The position numbers and the translations under genes were made by a program. Below are positions 17,249-27,181 of a DNA stretch of 64,000 bases, piece by piece. This stretch comes from Pseudovibrio sp. Alg231-02 (GTDB lineage Bacteria; Pseudomonadota; Alphaproteobacteria; Rhizobiales; Stappiaceae): positions 321,786 through 385,785 of the forward strand of contig NZ_FREX01000004.1 of assembly GCF_900143565.1 (NCBI RefSeq), in the 5' to 3' direction. The notes under the pieces were generated by a model. The model made no database searches and was not told the DNA's origin. It worked only from the letters and a program-made list of their open reading frames with translations. Within the stretch, counting starts at the first letter, position 1. Each line of letters opens with the position of its first letter.

Positions 17249-18070
17249 TTAAAGCATTTCACGCAGCTGAGTGACGACCCCATCGGTGTATTGGTCTATC
17301 TGCCAATAAAACCCGGCGTAGGTCAGCGCGCATAAAATAAAAAGGCTAATCCAAACAAGAGAAACAGGTGTATGCCAATGAACGACATGCGCTTTCTCAA
17401 TCACTTTGTTCTCTGATTGACCAAGTTCGAAATTCCCCTCACCCCGCTCCTGCCGGATGACGTGGTGAACATCACGCATGATTTCTTCGAGCTGCAGCTT
17501 GCCATTGTGCATCACTCGATACTTGCCTTCGAAACCAAGCCCGAGCAGCAAATACAGGAACTCAATCAACTCAATGTAACGAACTGGATCCCTCATCAGA
17601 CGGCTGAGAACTATAAAAAATTTCTCACCGCCCCAGGTTTCGCTATGAAACAATGCCAGCAAACTGCGCTCGGACCAGTCGGAATTCTGCCCCCAGGGAG
17701 AGCACATCACCGCTTCGTCAATTGCAGAACACAGGCAATAGCGGTGCGCCAGAATGGTGGCACGATCAAAACCCTCACGTTGAAGCTCCAGCTCAAGGGA
17801 TTCAATCTCAGCCCGAACATCTTTGTGCAGGTAGTCCAACTTGTTGTTTTCAGAGACTTCCGGAATGCGTGAAATCAAGGCAAGCAAGGACTGGCTTGCA
17901 TCAATGATTTTATTGATGCTGTGTCCACGCATGGGGAAGCTGATGTGCTGCACTGGCCTTGGGGAAACATCCTTCAAATTCTGAGGCACTGTTTCAGCAC
18001 TTGCAATTGGCGCGTCTTCAACAACTTCAGGATCACCAGAGTCAAACAGATTTGCAACTTCACTCATCAT
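17249..18070 (-). CDS. tssL: T6SS membrane complex subunit TssL (DotU/IcmH family)
   Basis: Inner-membrane subunit of the TssJLM complex, 273 aa. The cytoplasmic DotU domain contains the family's hallmark region (AHRYCLCSAIDEAVMCSPWG, then SLLALFHSETWGGEKFF), and one C-terminal TM helix lies near residues 241-262 (VWISLFILCALTYAGFYW). There is no C-terminal OmpA-like peptidoglycan-binding extension, so anchoring to the cell wall must be supplied by another protein if it occurs. The start codon overlaps the tssK stop by four bases (ATGA), indicating coupling. Confidence 0.93.
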   Translation of the reverse strand: MMSEVANLFDSGDPEVVEDAPIASAETVPQNLKDVSPRPVQHISFPMRGHSINKIIDASQSLLALISRIPEVSENNKLDYLHKDVRAEIESLELELQREGFDRATILAHRYCLCSAIDEAVMCSPWGQNSDWSERSLLALFHSETWGGEKFFIVLSRLMRDPVRYIELIEFLYLLLGLGFEGKYRVMHNGKLQLEEIMRDVHHVIRQERGEGNFELGQSENKVIEKAHVVHWHTPVSLVWISLFILCALTYAGFYWQIDQYTDGVVTQLREML

Positions 18071-19416
18071 GTCGTCCTTTCATTGCGGATAGCCCAGAAC
18101 TGCAGCTGCAAATCAGCAAATTCACCCGCGATGTGGAAGGCAAAACCACTCGCGTTTTCAATGTATTGCCAACCTGCGGAGTTGGCATCCAGCTGGAAGT
18201 AGGAGAACCCTGCATGATACGGCAGTTGCCGTGGCGGAGAAGGAAGCCTTTGAAGCACGACCCCGGGCAAATGCAGATGGATCAACTCGCGAATTCGCTC
18301 AATGGACGACACCTTGGTTTGCGCCGGGAACGACTTTGCCAGTTCTTCCAGCTCCATACTGGCTTTCACTGCAACAACAAAAATTGCTGAGTTCAGAAGC
18401 GACCGATCACTGAGCGGTGACGTGATGATGCCGTACTTCTGCTTGTTCAACGGTAGTGCGATTGCGTTTGCTTCAAAGATCGTCGATAGCGACTGGCGTA
18501 AAGAGCTAATCACAGGGTCAAAACAAATCTGCGGTTCCTCGTGATGGTAGGCCGGCCACGTTGTTGGCATGCGTTGTTCATGCGTAAACGTTGCCAACTC
18601 TCCGGCCGCCCCAGAGAACATCTTATAGAGCTCTTTTGGGTGCACGCCTTTGAGGGAGGACATGTGCCGGAATTCCGGCCATAAACGGTTGATTGTTTGC
18701 AGCATCAGGAAGTCAGAAACATCCGAGACGCCTCGCTGACCCGGTGTACCCATGCGGCTTGAAATGTGTGAGGCACGCTGGCGCAGCAGTCCTACGAGAT
18801 CATCAAGGGTTTTACGCAGGCGGGGTTGAGCATCAATGGTTGAGGCCATTGGTAGAAACTCATCATCCAGCACCACGCTGCCGTCTGAGTTCTTGTTCCG
18901 GATACGCGTTAGGGGCAGACACGTGAAAGCAGAACGGTCTTCACGTTCGAGCATCAATCGCAGGCGGTACTGAGCCACATCCACCAGAAACGCCTCTGAA
19001 TCTGAACTGGTGTTGTTGCGCACATCCTGAGAGAACGCACGCATCCGCGTCGCATCCTGAGGGTTGAGCGGGTCTTCTACTTCGGGAACACCGTTTGAGC
19101 GCAATGGCAAAGCCAGATACACCATCTGCCCGACGACGTTTTCACCGCTCACATCTAAAGGTGCAGGCGCCATTGTTTCGCCAGGCACATCAATCGTTGT
19201 ACCGTCGGGGAAAATTCCCAGCGCATAGTCAACCAGCAACTTACCGTGCAGCAGGCTTTCCTTATTGATCTCCAACCGGCTCACCCCGTGCTGATAAGGA
19301 TCAATCGCCTCGCTGCGAGAGCGGATAAGATGCTCTAAATATCGTTGTTGCTGCTGAAAATGGTGGGGCTTCAAAAACAGACCATCCCGCCAAATTACAT
19401 GGTTTCGCAGTGACAT
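18067..19416 (-). CDS. tssK: T6SS baseplate subunit TssK
   Basis: Baseplate wedge component, 449 aa, that links the TssFG baseplate to the membrane complex. The N-terminus IWRDGLFLKPHHFQQQ matches the strongly conserved TssK opening, and VSRLEINKESLLHGK and the C-terminal segment WQYIENASGFAFHIAGEF are also typical. Length is normal for the family. It starts 29 bases past tssJ and its stop overlaps the tssL start. Confidence 0.95.
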   Translation of the reverse strand: MSLRNHVIWRDGLFLKPHHFQQQQRYLEHLIRSRSEAIDPYQHGVSRLEINKESLLHGKLLVDYALGIFPDGTTIDVPGETMAPAPLDVSGENVVGQMVYLALPLRSNGVPEVEDPLNPQDATRMRAFSQDVRNNTSSDSEAFLVDVAQYRLRLMLEREDRSAFTCLPLTRIRNKNSDGSVVLDDEFLPMASTIDAQPRLRKTLDDLVGLLRQRASHISSRMGTPGQRGVSDVSDFLMLQTINRLWPEFRHMSSLKGVHPKELYKMFSGAAGELATFTHEQRMPTTWPAYHHEEPQICFDPVISSLRQSLSTIFEANAIALPLNKQKYGIITSPLSDRSLLNSAIFVVAVKASMELEELAKSFPAQTKVSSIERIRELIHLHLPGVVLQRLPSPPRQLPYHAGFSYFQLDANSAGWQYIENASGFAFHIAGEFADLQLQFWAIRNERTT

Positions 19417-19445
19417 AATCTAAATAAACCTATTTGCTCTCAAAC

Positions 19446-20006
19446 CTACCGATGAAGGTTCGTGATAATTTTTTTTCTGCTGATGACAGCAAGCAGCTTG
19501 TAAGTTTCTCCCTTGGGCTTGACCTGCTCGACGACGCGCCAATCGACTTTTTCAGGCTTCGCATAGCCACCCACAAGACCAATGAAAACAGTGTCTTCGT
19601 CCAGCTCCAGTTCGCTCACGACCTTGGATTCACCGGGCATGACTTGAACTTCCTTCACATCAATGAAAGTGGTTCCAAGAGCGTTTTCATAGTCTTCGGT
19701 TGCCTCTTCAAAAGAGGATTGCAGTAACTTGCCATCGTCACCCAATTGGAAGACCCAGACATCAATCGGCACGCTCTCACCCAGATCATTCTTGTTCGAT
19801 CCTGGCTCTGAGAAAATGGTCACATCAATCAGTGTCGGCTGGTCCTTAGGCTCTCCAACCGGAATGCCTGGGTCCATGACAACCTTGAAAACCTTCTCAG
19901 GAATTTTCTGTGCTTCGCATGCACTCAACGCCAGCAGTGCAACTAGTGCAAAGGCAAGATGGAAGCCCTTTTGCAGGAGCGCGTTTAGTGTCCAACCCCA
20001 GTTCAT
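19446..20006 (-). CDS. tssJ: T6SS outer-membrane lipoprotein TssJ
   Basis: Lipoprotein of 186 aa that anchors the membrane complex to the outer membrane by binding the periplasmic end of TssM. The signal ends in a lipobox, LALSAC, with acylated Cys30. The mature part is a small beta-sandwich: PTLIDVTIFSEPG at the start, then VDVWVFQLGDD, and a region ending in YKLLAVISRKK. The predicted signal is slightly long (30 residues); a later start is possible but none is obvious. It sits between tagH and tssK. Confidence 0.88.
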   Translation of the reverse strand: MNWGWTLNALLQKGFHLAFALVALLALSACEAQKIPEKVFKVVMDPGIPVGEPKDQPTLIDVTIFSEPGSNKNDLGESVPIDVWVFQLGDDGKLLQSSFEEATEDYENALGTTFIDVKEVQVMPGESKVVSELELDEDTVFIGLVGGYAKPEKVDWRVVEQVKPKGETYKLLAVISRKKIITNLHR

Positions 20007-20071
20007 CGTATGCCTACCGCCTCATTCTTCTCAAAGCTGGACACTTTCAAATCTTCGCTAGCCATCAAACG

Positions 20072-21571
20072 TCACTCAGCTGCATACAAGTGCTGGCTCC
20101 GCATTTCGCGGTCATAGACTTGCCGGAAAATCTCCCAGAACATGCGCGTCAATCCGCGTTGGCGACCAGAGCGCATTTCTTGGTAGTAATGCTCGTACAT
20201 CTGCCAATTCCAGCCATCCAGATCGCCTGTCCGCGGGGCATGTCCTTTGTAGCGTGCAAACCGGTTTTTCAGGTTCTCAGGAGAAAGGCCGAGAAGAACC
20301 GCTTCCAGAGCTTCATCCGCCGCAATACGGCTTGCCTTCTCATGCAGTTCAATCTGCATCAGACTCTCTTCAATGGCAGAGGGAGCATTCAAATGAACAG
20401 GGCTTTGAACAAGCAAAAGGTCCTCAATCGCCTGCTCAGGGCTTTGAGCCAGTCGGATCGGATTATCTTCCACCGGATGCAGGTGAGTGTCGTTCATTGA
20501 CGAACGGTCTTCCCACTGCTGCGTATGAATGGCCATCAACCCAGCAATTGCCGTTTTCAAGGCAGCACCAACATCCTGAGTGATACGGTTCGCTTCAGGC
20601 AAACTCATATTGCCGGCCGGTAGTCCCAGTGCAGTCAGAAGAGGTCGCAGCACCACATGATCTACCATGCCCTCTTCTCCGGATTCAGAAAGAGCAACGG
20701 AACCATGCCAACTTTCGGTCTCCTGAATATCGCTGACCAACATTTCTTGCCCGCCCGAGTTCGTCAGAGACTCAAGATAGCTGTCCATATCCGGATCAAC
20801 CGGCTCTGTACCTGTATTGGTCATAGTATGGTTTCCTTTTGCTTGGGGCATGATCATCAAACGGTGATGTGCTTGAGGATCATCCACACCCAGTGCCTTA
20901 CCGCTGTTTTCAGGCTGTAGCCCCAGAGTGCTCAATAAGTCCTCGTCCAACTCTTGTTGGTCGGGCTTGCTGTCATGATTTAATTGAGAGAGCGGATCTT
21001 GATTGCCTGGCAGGCCTTCATCATCCTGCTGGTCAAGAACCTCTACAGGATCGCATGCAAGGACCCCTGCCCGCTGATTGCCTGCGAAGAAATCCTCACT
21101 GAGGTCACTTTCTAATCGGTCCGCGAGGATGTATTCGATGTTATCTTGTGTGTGCTCGTCTTCATCCTGCAAGCGTCCGGACACAATTGTGTCTATGGCT
21201 GCAAAGCGACCAGCCCACTGCTCGCTTTGGTCTTCCAGTTCGCTGCCTTCAGCAACCACATAAGTGGTCAACTTGAATGCCCCAACCTTCCAGACATCAC
21301 CGTCAGAGACACGAAATCTCTGACCCGTCGGGATTGGCCGATTGGAACCATTTACGATGATGCCTTCATCACTCACGGCTTCGGCACAATAAACACCGTC
21401 TTGAAAAAACACGCGTACATGCTCGCGAGAAACAGAGTTGCGCCTATCCAGCAGCTGCCAGTGACACTGTTCACCAGAACCGATATTTCCGCCTGCCTTG
21501 TCAAATGTGGCAGTGGCTTTACTGCCGTTTTCAAGCGTAGACGTGTTGTTGATGACCAGGACAAGTTTCAT
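20072..21571 (-). CDS. tagH: T6SS-associated FHA domain protein TagH
   Basis: A 499-aa cytoplasmic protein. The N-terminal forkhead-associated domain (about residues 5-105) has the phosphothreonine-binding signatures GSGEQCHWQL, SREHVRVFF and IIVNGSNRP. A long acidic, low-complexity linker leads to the type VI FHA C-terminal domain (about residues 320-495, ending YDREMRSQHLYAAE). In other systems FHA proteins relay threonine-phosphorylation signals from kinase PpkA, reversed by PppA; neither gene is in the window. Whether phosphorylation control operates is therefore open. It begins nine bases past tssG. Confidence 0.87.
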   Translation of the reverse strand: MKLVLVINNTSTLENGSKATATFDKAGGNIGSGEQCHWQLLDRRNSVSREHVRVFFQDGVYCAEAVSDEGIIVNGSNRPIPTGQRFRVSDGDVWKVGAFKLTTYVVAEGSELEDQSEQWAGRFAAIDTIVSGRLQDEDEHTQDNIEYILADRLESDLSEDFFAGNQRAGVLACDPVEVLDQQDDEGLPGNQDPLSQLNHDSKPDQQELDEDLLSTLGLQPENSGKALGVDDPQAHHRLMIMPQAKGNHTMTNTGTEPVDPDMDSYLESLTNSGGQEMLVSDIQETESWHGSVALSESGEEGMVDHVVLRPLLTALGLPAGNMSLPEANRITQDVGAALKTAIAGLMAIHTQQWEDRSSMNDTHLHPVEDNPIRLAQSPEQAIEDLLLVQSPVHLNAPSAIEESLMQIELHEKASRIAADEALEAVLLGLSPENLKNRFARYKGHAPRTGDLDGWNWQMYEHYYQEMRSGRQRGLTRMFWEIFRQVYDREMRSQHLYAAE

Positions 21572-21580
21572 ACCACCCTC

Positions 21581-22615
21581 CTACAACCGCGCAGAGATCA
21601 GGACTTCGCGCGAGCGTCCATCACCCTTGTCAAGAAAGGTTGACCAACCCAGTCGTCCTTCATATTCGTCGGTAAGCATGACCGGTGAAGCTTGGTTTTC
21701 CGCCAGTTCCAACTTGATGTCGTAGGCATGTTGATCACGCAGCATGAATTCCACCAGATCTCGCAAGGCCTTGTAGTCTCGTCCATGAGGGAGGAAGTCC
21801 TGAAAACGCTCAAAGCTCAAATTCTTAATGAAGATGTTGAATTTGCTGGAGATATCAGAAACGCTATCTCCAATAATGGTGTCTTCACCCAGCAACATGT
21901 TGTGCTGGCCCAGCTCAGAGCGTTGCCCTTCGGGAATGTCCACTCTTCGTTGAACCCATTCCTCCACTTCCACTTCTTTATGAAAAAAGGCGTGAGACAC
22001 GACACTTGCGATCGCAGCAGGTGAACGATTGCGAGACGCCAGAACGCCTGCGAACGTAAGCAAGCGTGCCCAGTTGATGGGTGATTTTTGCCGCGACTCC
22101 CGATCTGATAATCCAAAAACGCAGAACACCCATTGAGAGAATGGATCCAGCGCACCTGGCTCATAACGCACATAGAAGCGGTACTTGCGCATGGAACGGT
22201 GTAAGAGGCCGACCAGTCGATTATGGAAGAAGTCAAAGAACCCCTTCATCAAGGAGCCTTGCGCATCATATTTGGCTATGACCTCTTGATAATAAGAGGG
22301 CAACGGCGAGCTTGAGCCGTGCAGGCCGAGAAACGTCACTTCCATATTAAAATCGACATAGTCGACCGGTTCGACGTTCGTCTCGTGATCACCCTGTCTT
22401 TCAATGCTGGCGATATCAGACAGCGGAAAGCCAAGCGAATGCATGACGCTGAAGTTGATCTTCTCATCTTTCGGCAAAAGATGCGTACCAACTTCATTGC
22501 GCTCATCATAACAACGCTGGATCAGCTCAACAGCTTGGAAGAATGACCAGCTGCGAGCATTAAACTGTAGGTCGCCTCTTAAATCAGAGGTTGTCGCCCA
22601 ATTTTCGCTGGCCAT
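21581..22615 (-). CDS. tssG: T6SS baseplate subunit TssG
   Basis: Baseplate wedge protein (ImpH/VasB family), 344 aa, which pairs with two TssF copies and contacts TssK. Diagnostic segments are RSWSFFQAVELIQRCY near the N-terminus, FFDFFHNRLVGLLHRSMRKYR in the middle, and the C-terminal RLGWSTFL. It overlaps the 3' end of tssF by 37 bases, a common arrangement that couples translation of the two partners. Confidence 0.94.
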   Translation of the reverse strand: MASENWATTSDLRGDLQFNARSWSFFQAVELIQRCYDERNEVGTHLLPKDEKINFSVMHSLGFPLSDIASIERQGDHETNVEPVDYVDFNMEVTFLGLHGSSSPLPSYYQEVIAKYDAQGSLMKGFFDFFHNRLVGLLHRSMRKYRFYVRYEPGALDPFSQWVFCVFGLSDRESRQKSPINWARLLTFAGVLASRNRSPAAIASVVSHAFFHKEVEVEEWVQRRVDIPEGQRSELGQHNMLLGEDTIIGDSVSDISSKFNIFIKNLSFERFQDFLPHGRDYKALRDLVEFMLRDQHAYDIKLELAENQASPVMLTDEYEGRLGWSTFLDKGDGRSREVLISARL

Positions 22616-24366
22616 TGATAGACTTCATTGTTTTGTGTTCCATTTACGATGAGTTCGTGGAACGAATTGACACTTGAATAGAGAGAAAAGAATTCTGCGA
22701 GCACGCTGCAGAACAAGAACATTTCGCCCTCGCTCTGGAATGCGTCTTCGCTGAGAGACATGACAGTTTTCAAACCTCGAACGGCCTGCCCTCGAAATAA
22801 CTTGTCGACCGGTTTCGTCTCGATGGAAATGATGCCATCAATACGCTGCTTACTGACACGCTCGTCCTGCCTGTTCAGGCGAGCCTGAAAATCGTAGGTC
22901 GCAATCACGGTCTTCAGAGCTTCTTTTTCAAGCAATGAAACGTAATTAAGAGAAAGGTTGGAGATCAGGTTCCAGTAAAGCGATCCATCCAGCGGTGGAT
23001 AGACTGGTGCACTGGGCTGGCTCAGGTTCTTAAATGTCACGAAGCTCGGCGTTTCACCTGTTGGCTCACGCACATCACCTGCACCCAACTCCATGGCATG
23101 TTTGGGATGGAAGCACTTCAGGTCAGCAGAGAGAACTTCATGTTCTGGAATGGCGCGCTCATTATCGTGACGCACGAATGAAACCAGATGCTCCATACCG
23201 CGCTTACCCAACGCTTCACGAAGTCTCAAACGATAATAAATCTGAGTTAGACCATCCGCACGCTCGACCTCATGATGGAAAGATTCAAAGGAGGGATACT
23301 CGCGTAGATGAGAACCGCTCGTTGGATCCTTCGCTGCTCTCCAGCTCATAATCCGATCGATGGAAAAGATGTCTATGGCACCACGACCATTTGCTGTCGG
23401 TCGGATTGGATACCGCATCTGACTATGATCGATTTTCATCGGCTCAGCATCATAGTCGAACAAATTCACTGCAGGAACGCAGTAGAGGCGGAATGTTCCA
23501 GGACGCACTTTCACATCAGGTGGCAAAGGTCTGGAAAAAGTGAACTCTAATGAGAAATCTGTTTCTTCACGATTGCGGAAAAAGGGCTCTAATCCATCAA
23601 TGTCATAGCATTGGAATTTTGCAGGAAAGACAAAGTATTCCTGCAAGAGCCGGTAGCCTTCATAAGCAGAATTTTCATTAGGCAGCAACGCCTCGGAGCC
23701 ACCGAAACCTCCTGGCTGCAGTGCTGAGGCTGGAAGCTTGTAACGGCTAACACCGTCTTCATTGTCTCCATCAGCACGAAAGCAAACCGTGACGTCTTTC
23801 AGGTATCGGCCCATCCACAAATAAAGCATCTGGGCGGCGACTTCATCGCCAGCAATCCATAGACGTAGGTCATTAAAACTCAACCGGGACAGAGGCAGGC
23901 CCGACAATGTCTGGAACTGCAATGTCAGAACAGTGCTTTCGCGAGAACGCTGAACATCCTGATCGACAATATCGAGCGGATAGACCGTTACATCTGCTGT
24001 TGTCTGAAAGGGGCAGACAATACCATCCACTGGGCGTGACAAGATCTGCGAGCCCGACGGCAATACCTGACGCTCTGTAATCGCTTTTTCGACGGGGACC
24101 ATCTGCATGAGTGTGGTTGATGGAAACGCCCGTAGGAAATTTGGAATAAGCAGCTGCACGAGTGAATGGGTAAGCTCCGGAAGCTCGTCATCCAGCTTTT
24201 CGCGCAGTTTTGACGTTAAAAACGCAAAGCCCTCCAGCAACCGTTCTACGTCTGGATCCGTGGAGGCATCAGACAAATATTTCGACAACCGCGGATTGCG
24301 TTCGGAAAAAAGCCGACCGCTCTCTCGCAGATAAGTCAATTCGTCTTGAAAGTATGAAGCTTTCAC
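22579..24366 (-). CDS. tssF: T6SS baseplate subunit TssF
   Basis: Baseplate protein of the ImpG/VasA family, 595 aa. The N-terminus YFQDELTYLRESGRLFSERNP and the following GFAFLTSKLREKLDDELPEL are classic TssF signatures. The body contains RYPIRPTANGRG and a C-terminal FSLYSSVNSFHELIV. Length is normal. It follows tssE by 18 bases and overlaps tssG by 37 bases. Confidence 0.95.
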   Translation of the reverse strand: MKASYFQDELTYLRESGRLFSERNPRLSKYLSDASTDPDVERLLEGFAFLTSKLREKLDDELPELTHSLVQLLIPNFLRAFPSTTLMQMVPVEKAITERQVLPSGSQILSRPVDGIVCPFQTTADVTVYPLDIVDQDVQRSRESTVLTLQFQTLSGLPLSRLSFNDLRLWIAGDEVAAQMLYLWMGRYLKDVTVCFRADGDNEDGVSRYKLPASALQPGGFGGSEALLPNENSAYEGYRLLQEYFVFPAKFQCYDIDGLEPFFRNREETDFSLEFTFSRPLPPDVKVRPGTFRLYCVPAVNLFDYDAEPMKIDHSQMRYPIRPTANGRGAIDIFSIDRIMSWRAAKDPTSGSHLREYPSFESFHHEVERADGLTQIYYRLRLREALGKRGMEHLVSFVRHDNERAIPEHEVLSADLKCFHPKHAMELGAGDVREPTGETPSFVTFKNLSQPSAPVYPPLDGSLYWNLISNLSLNYVSLLEKEALKTVIATYDFQARLNRQDERVSKQRIDGIISIETKPVDKLFRGQAVRGLKTVMSLSEDAFQSEGEMFLFCSVLAEFFSLYSSVNSFHELIVNGTQNNEVYQWPAKIGRQPLI

Positions 24367-24384
24367 AGCTGGTTGCCTGCTTGA

Positions 24385-24843
24385 CTAAACAATATGAGCG
24401 ACATGCCCATCTTTCATAAGAATATCGATTTGCACCTGCTCCCCCTGGCTTAAGGCTGGCATGAGCAGAGTTGCCTTGAACCGCAGTTCTAATGGGCGGT
24501 CAGGGTCACGAACGAAATGGACGGACCGCACCTGAACGCGCGGTTCATATTTTTCAATGCATTGGCGGATAGAGGCCGCAATATGTTGCGTAAGGTCGTT
24601 TGTCGCCACGCTGGACAAGTTGAAATCAACCAGTCCCAAATCTGGTGTAGCAGCAGAAGCCCCTGCTCTCGCATTCAACAGCTTGGCTAGATGACGCTTG
24701 ATAGAGTTTACTTTTGCTTCCAACAGATCGATGTTCTGAGGAGGAGAGATCTCCTCCTCATCAGCAATCAAACGCTCGAACAAGCTGCCACGCGCTGTAC
24801 GAAGCCTGCTGTCCCAAACAACGGGTTCATCGCGCTTTCTCAT
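24385..24843 (-). CDS. tssE: T6SS baseplate subunit TssE (gp25-like)
   Basis: Small baseplate protein of 152 aa, homologous to phage T4 gp25, that starts sheath polymerisation. The family core is visible as RHLAKLLNARAGASAATPDLGLVDF followed by the I-x-x-x-I-x-x-Y-EPR stretch IRQCIEKYEPRVQVRSV; the EPR motif contacts the inner sheath. The start ATG is nine bases past the tssC stop. There are no unusual features. Confidence 0.94.
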   Translation of the reverse strand: MRKRDEPVVWDSRLRTARGSLFERLIADEEEISPPQNIDLLEAKVNSIKRHLAKLLNARAGASAATPDLGLVDFNLSSVATNDLTQHIAASIRQCIEKYEPRVQVRSVHFVRDPDRPLELRFKATLLMPALSQGEQVQIDILMKDGHVAHIV

Positions 24844-24852
24844 GGGCAGCCC

Positions 24853-26346
24853 TTAGCTATCCTTGTCCAGCTTACCAACGAGCGACAACTCAAAATTCGC
24901 TCCCATGTATTTGAAGTGCGGACGCACTTTCAAAGACACCTGGTACCAACCCGGATCACCTTCTACATCAGAGACGATAACCTCTGCTGCTCGCAGTGGA
25001 CGACGTGAACGTACATCTTGAGGTGGGTTTTCCTGATCAGCCACATACTGCCGGAGCCAGGTATTAAGCTCACGCTCCAGATCTTCACGCTCTTTCCATG
25101 ATCCGATCTGTTCGCGCTGCAGCACTTTAATGTAGTGAGCAAGGCGGTTGACGATCATCATGTAAGGAAGCTGAGTGCCAAGCTTATAGTTGGTCTCCGC
25201 TTCTTTACCTTCCTTGGTGTTCTGGAAGATCTTTGGCTTCTGAGCAGAGTTTGCGGAGAAGAACGCCGCATTGTCAGAGCCTTTGCGCATCGTCAGTGAA
25301 ATGAAACCTTCTTCGGCAAGCTCAAATTCACGGCGATCTGTAACCAGAACTTCCGTTGGAATTTTCTCTTCGAGCTGACCAAAGGCTTCAAACACATGTA
25401 CCGGCAAGTCGTGAACAGCACCACCTGATTGCGGACCAATGATATTTGGACACCAACGATACTTGGCAAAACTCTCTGTCAGGCGGGTTGCCATCAGGAA
25501 TGAAGTGTTACCCCACAGATAGCTCTCATGCTCTTCTGTCACATTCTCATTATAGACGAACGCATCAACCGGATTTTCTTCCGCATCATATGGCATGCGA
25601 AGCAAAAAGCGTGGGCATGTCAGGCCAACATAGCGAGAGTCTTCACTCTGACGGAAGCCCATCCATTTGCGGAAACGCGGTCCTTCATAGATGGAGAACA
25701 GATCTTTCTGCGCAGGCAGATCCACATACTCATCAACGTCGAACATTTTTGGACCAGCTGCCGCAATAAACGGAGCATGGGCCATTGCGCCAACGGAGGC
25801 AGTAAACTGAAGCAGCTTTACATCGCGGGCACCAGGACCAAAGTCATAGTTGGCAATCATTGCGCCTACAGGCTCGCCACCAAACTGGCCATACCCACTG
25901 GAGTAGACGTGTTTGTAAAGGCCAGATTGTACGACTTCCGGGCTGGTTTCAAAATCTTCCAGCAACTTGTCTTTAGAGACAGAAAGCACATCAATCTTGA
26001 TGTTCTCACGAAAATCTGTCCGGTCAACCAGCAGTTTCAGACCGCGCCATGCAGACTCGAGTTCCTGAAATTTTTCATCATGCAGAACTTCATCAAGCTG
26101 CGCTGATACTTTCAAGTCCAGTTCTGCAATCATACGGTCAACCAATACGCGGTTGATCCGCTGGTCAACTTCCTGGCTCGCAAGGAGGTCAGAAATAAAC
26201 GCTTCGACGCCTTTACGCGCTATGGAATAGCTTTCTTCGTCTTCAGGGCGAATGCGGGTCTCTTCCATGATCTGGTCAAGAAGAGAAATCGCGGCCCCCG
26301 AACCGGCAACATCTGGCTGGCCGGTAGAAGCTGATACATCTACCAT
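24853..26346 (-). CDS. tssC: T6SS sheath large subunit TssC
   Basis: Large contractile sheath protein (VipB/ImpD), 497 aa, that polymerises with TssB around the Hcp tube. Signatures include FQELESAWRGLKLLVDRTDF, FSIYEGPRFRKWMGFRQSEDSRYVGLTCPR and the C-terminal handshake region (VRPHFKYMGANFELSLVGKL). It lies 96 bases downstream of tssB, and no separate terminator is seen in that gap. Length and residues are normal; an active sheath is expected. Confidence 0.97.
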   Translation of the reverse strand: MVDVSASTGQPDVAGSGAAISLLDQIMEETRIRPEDEESYSIARKGVEAFISDLLASQEVDQRINRVLVDRMIAELDLKVSAQLDEVLHDEKFQELESAWRGLKLLVDRTDFRENIKIDVLSVSKDKLLEDFETSPEVVQSGLYKHVYSSGYGQFGGEPVGAMIANYDFGPGARDVKLLQFTASVGAMAHAPFIAAAGPKMFDVDEYVDLPAQKDLFSIYEGPRFRKWMGFRQSEDSRYVGLTCPRFLLRMPYDAEENPVDAFVYNENVTEEHESYLWGNTSFLMATRLTESFAKYRWCPNIIGPQSGGAVHDLPVHVFEAFGQLEEKIPTEVLVTDRREFELAEEGFISLTMRKGSDNAAFFSANSAQKPKIFQNTKEGKEAETNYKLGTQLPYMMIVNRLAHYIKVLQREQIGSWKEREDLERELNTWLRQYVADQENPPQDVRSRRPLRAAEVIVSDVEGDPGWYQVSLKVRPHFKYMGANFELSLVGKLDKDS

Positions 26347-26442
26347 GTCATCACATCCATGTTTTTACTTTGAAATGTACTTGCGGATCAAAACGAACGA
26401 GCTCCGCAGTTGTTTATAAAATCTATTGATAATGACGTGGTG

Positions 26443-26952
26443 TCAGCTGTTCTCTTCCTGAGACGAAACCACTGCATCCAACTCTGAAAGAAGCTTCTCA
26501 CGCTGCTCTTTATCTTGTAGCAGCTGCTCTAGTCGGTTGCGGAACGCAGGAATATTTCCAAGCGGCCCTTTAAGAGCAACAAGAGCCTCACGCAGATCGA
26601 TTAGCTTTTTAAGCTCAGGAATTTGCTTCACGATAGAATCTGGCTCGAAGTCTTTTAGTCCTTCAAACTTCAGATTGACCGCAAGCTGTGCGTCTTCTTC
26701 CTCAACAAGCGTATTTTTGACCGTTAGCTCACGCTCCAGCCCCGCTTCTTTCATCACCGATGCGAAGGTATTCTTATCAACTGAGAGCAATTCGCGCTCT
26801 TCAAGAGGCGTATCGTCTTCTTTGCCGTTGTAATCACCCAACATGACAAGACGCAACGGCAGTTCGACTTCTTCCTGTTGGTCACCAGTTGCAGGAACAT
26901 AGCGAATGTTAATCCGCTCTTTGGGTGCAACAGAACCTTCCTTGCCAGCCAT
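26443..26952 (-). CDS. tssB: T6SS sheath small subunit TssB
   Basis: Small contractile sheath protein (VipA/ImpC), 169 aa. The N-terminal RINIRYVPATGDQQEEVELPL and LVMLGDYNGKED are the standard TssB opening. The C-terminal half is helical and highly charged (LEQLLQDKEQREKLLSELDA), as expected for the part that interlocks with TssC and is recognised through ClpV. It is the first gene of the leftward operon, so the operon promoter lies in the 229-base AT-rich gap shared with tssM. Confidence 0.96.
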   Translation of the reverse strand: MAGKEGSVAPKERINIRYVPATGDQQEEVELPLRLVMLGDYNGKEDDTPLEERELLSVDKNTFASVMKEAGLERELTVKNTLVEEEDAQLAVNLKFEGLKDFEPDSIVKQIPELKKLIDLREALVALKGPLGNIPAFRNRLEQLLQDKEQREKLLSELDAVVSSQEENS

Positions 26953-27181
26953 TAGCCTTCCCCACTCTTCTTAACAAAACTGAAAACATCTTAGAAACTA
27001 CCTAAGATTGTACTTAAATTGAAAATTGAAAACTTTAGCGTCAATTCGACTCTAAATTTCCCTTAGGCCTATCGGAAAGAAAAACAGACGACAACCCAAA
27101 AGTAAAACTTCCGTTATTAGACTTTAGTAATATTGATTAGCAAAGTAAATATTTCGAGAAAAAAGATAATATTGCCCGAAA
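26953..27181. promoter_or_regulatory. Divergent promoter region between tssB and tssM
   Basis: A 229-base AT-rich gap between the two divergent T6SS transcription units. It has A/T tracts throughout and several possible -10-like words. I looked on both strands for the -24/-12 sigma54 signature (GG-N10-GC within TGGCAC-N5-TTGC) and found no convincing match. Confidence 0.5.

Noticed and set aside
26953-27181. Sigma54 promoter for the T6SS operons
   Set aside because: No GG-N10-GC element with acceptable flanks on either strand.
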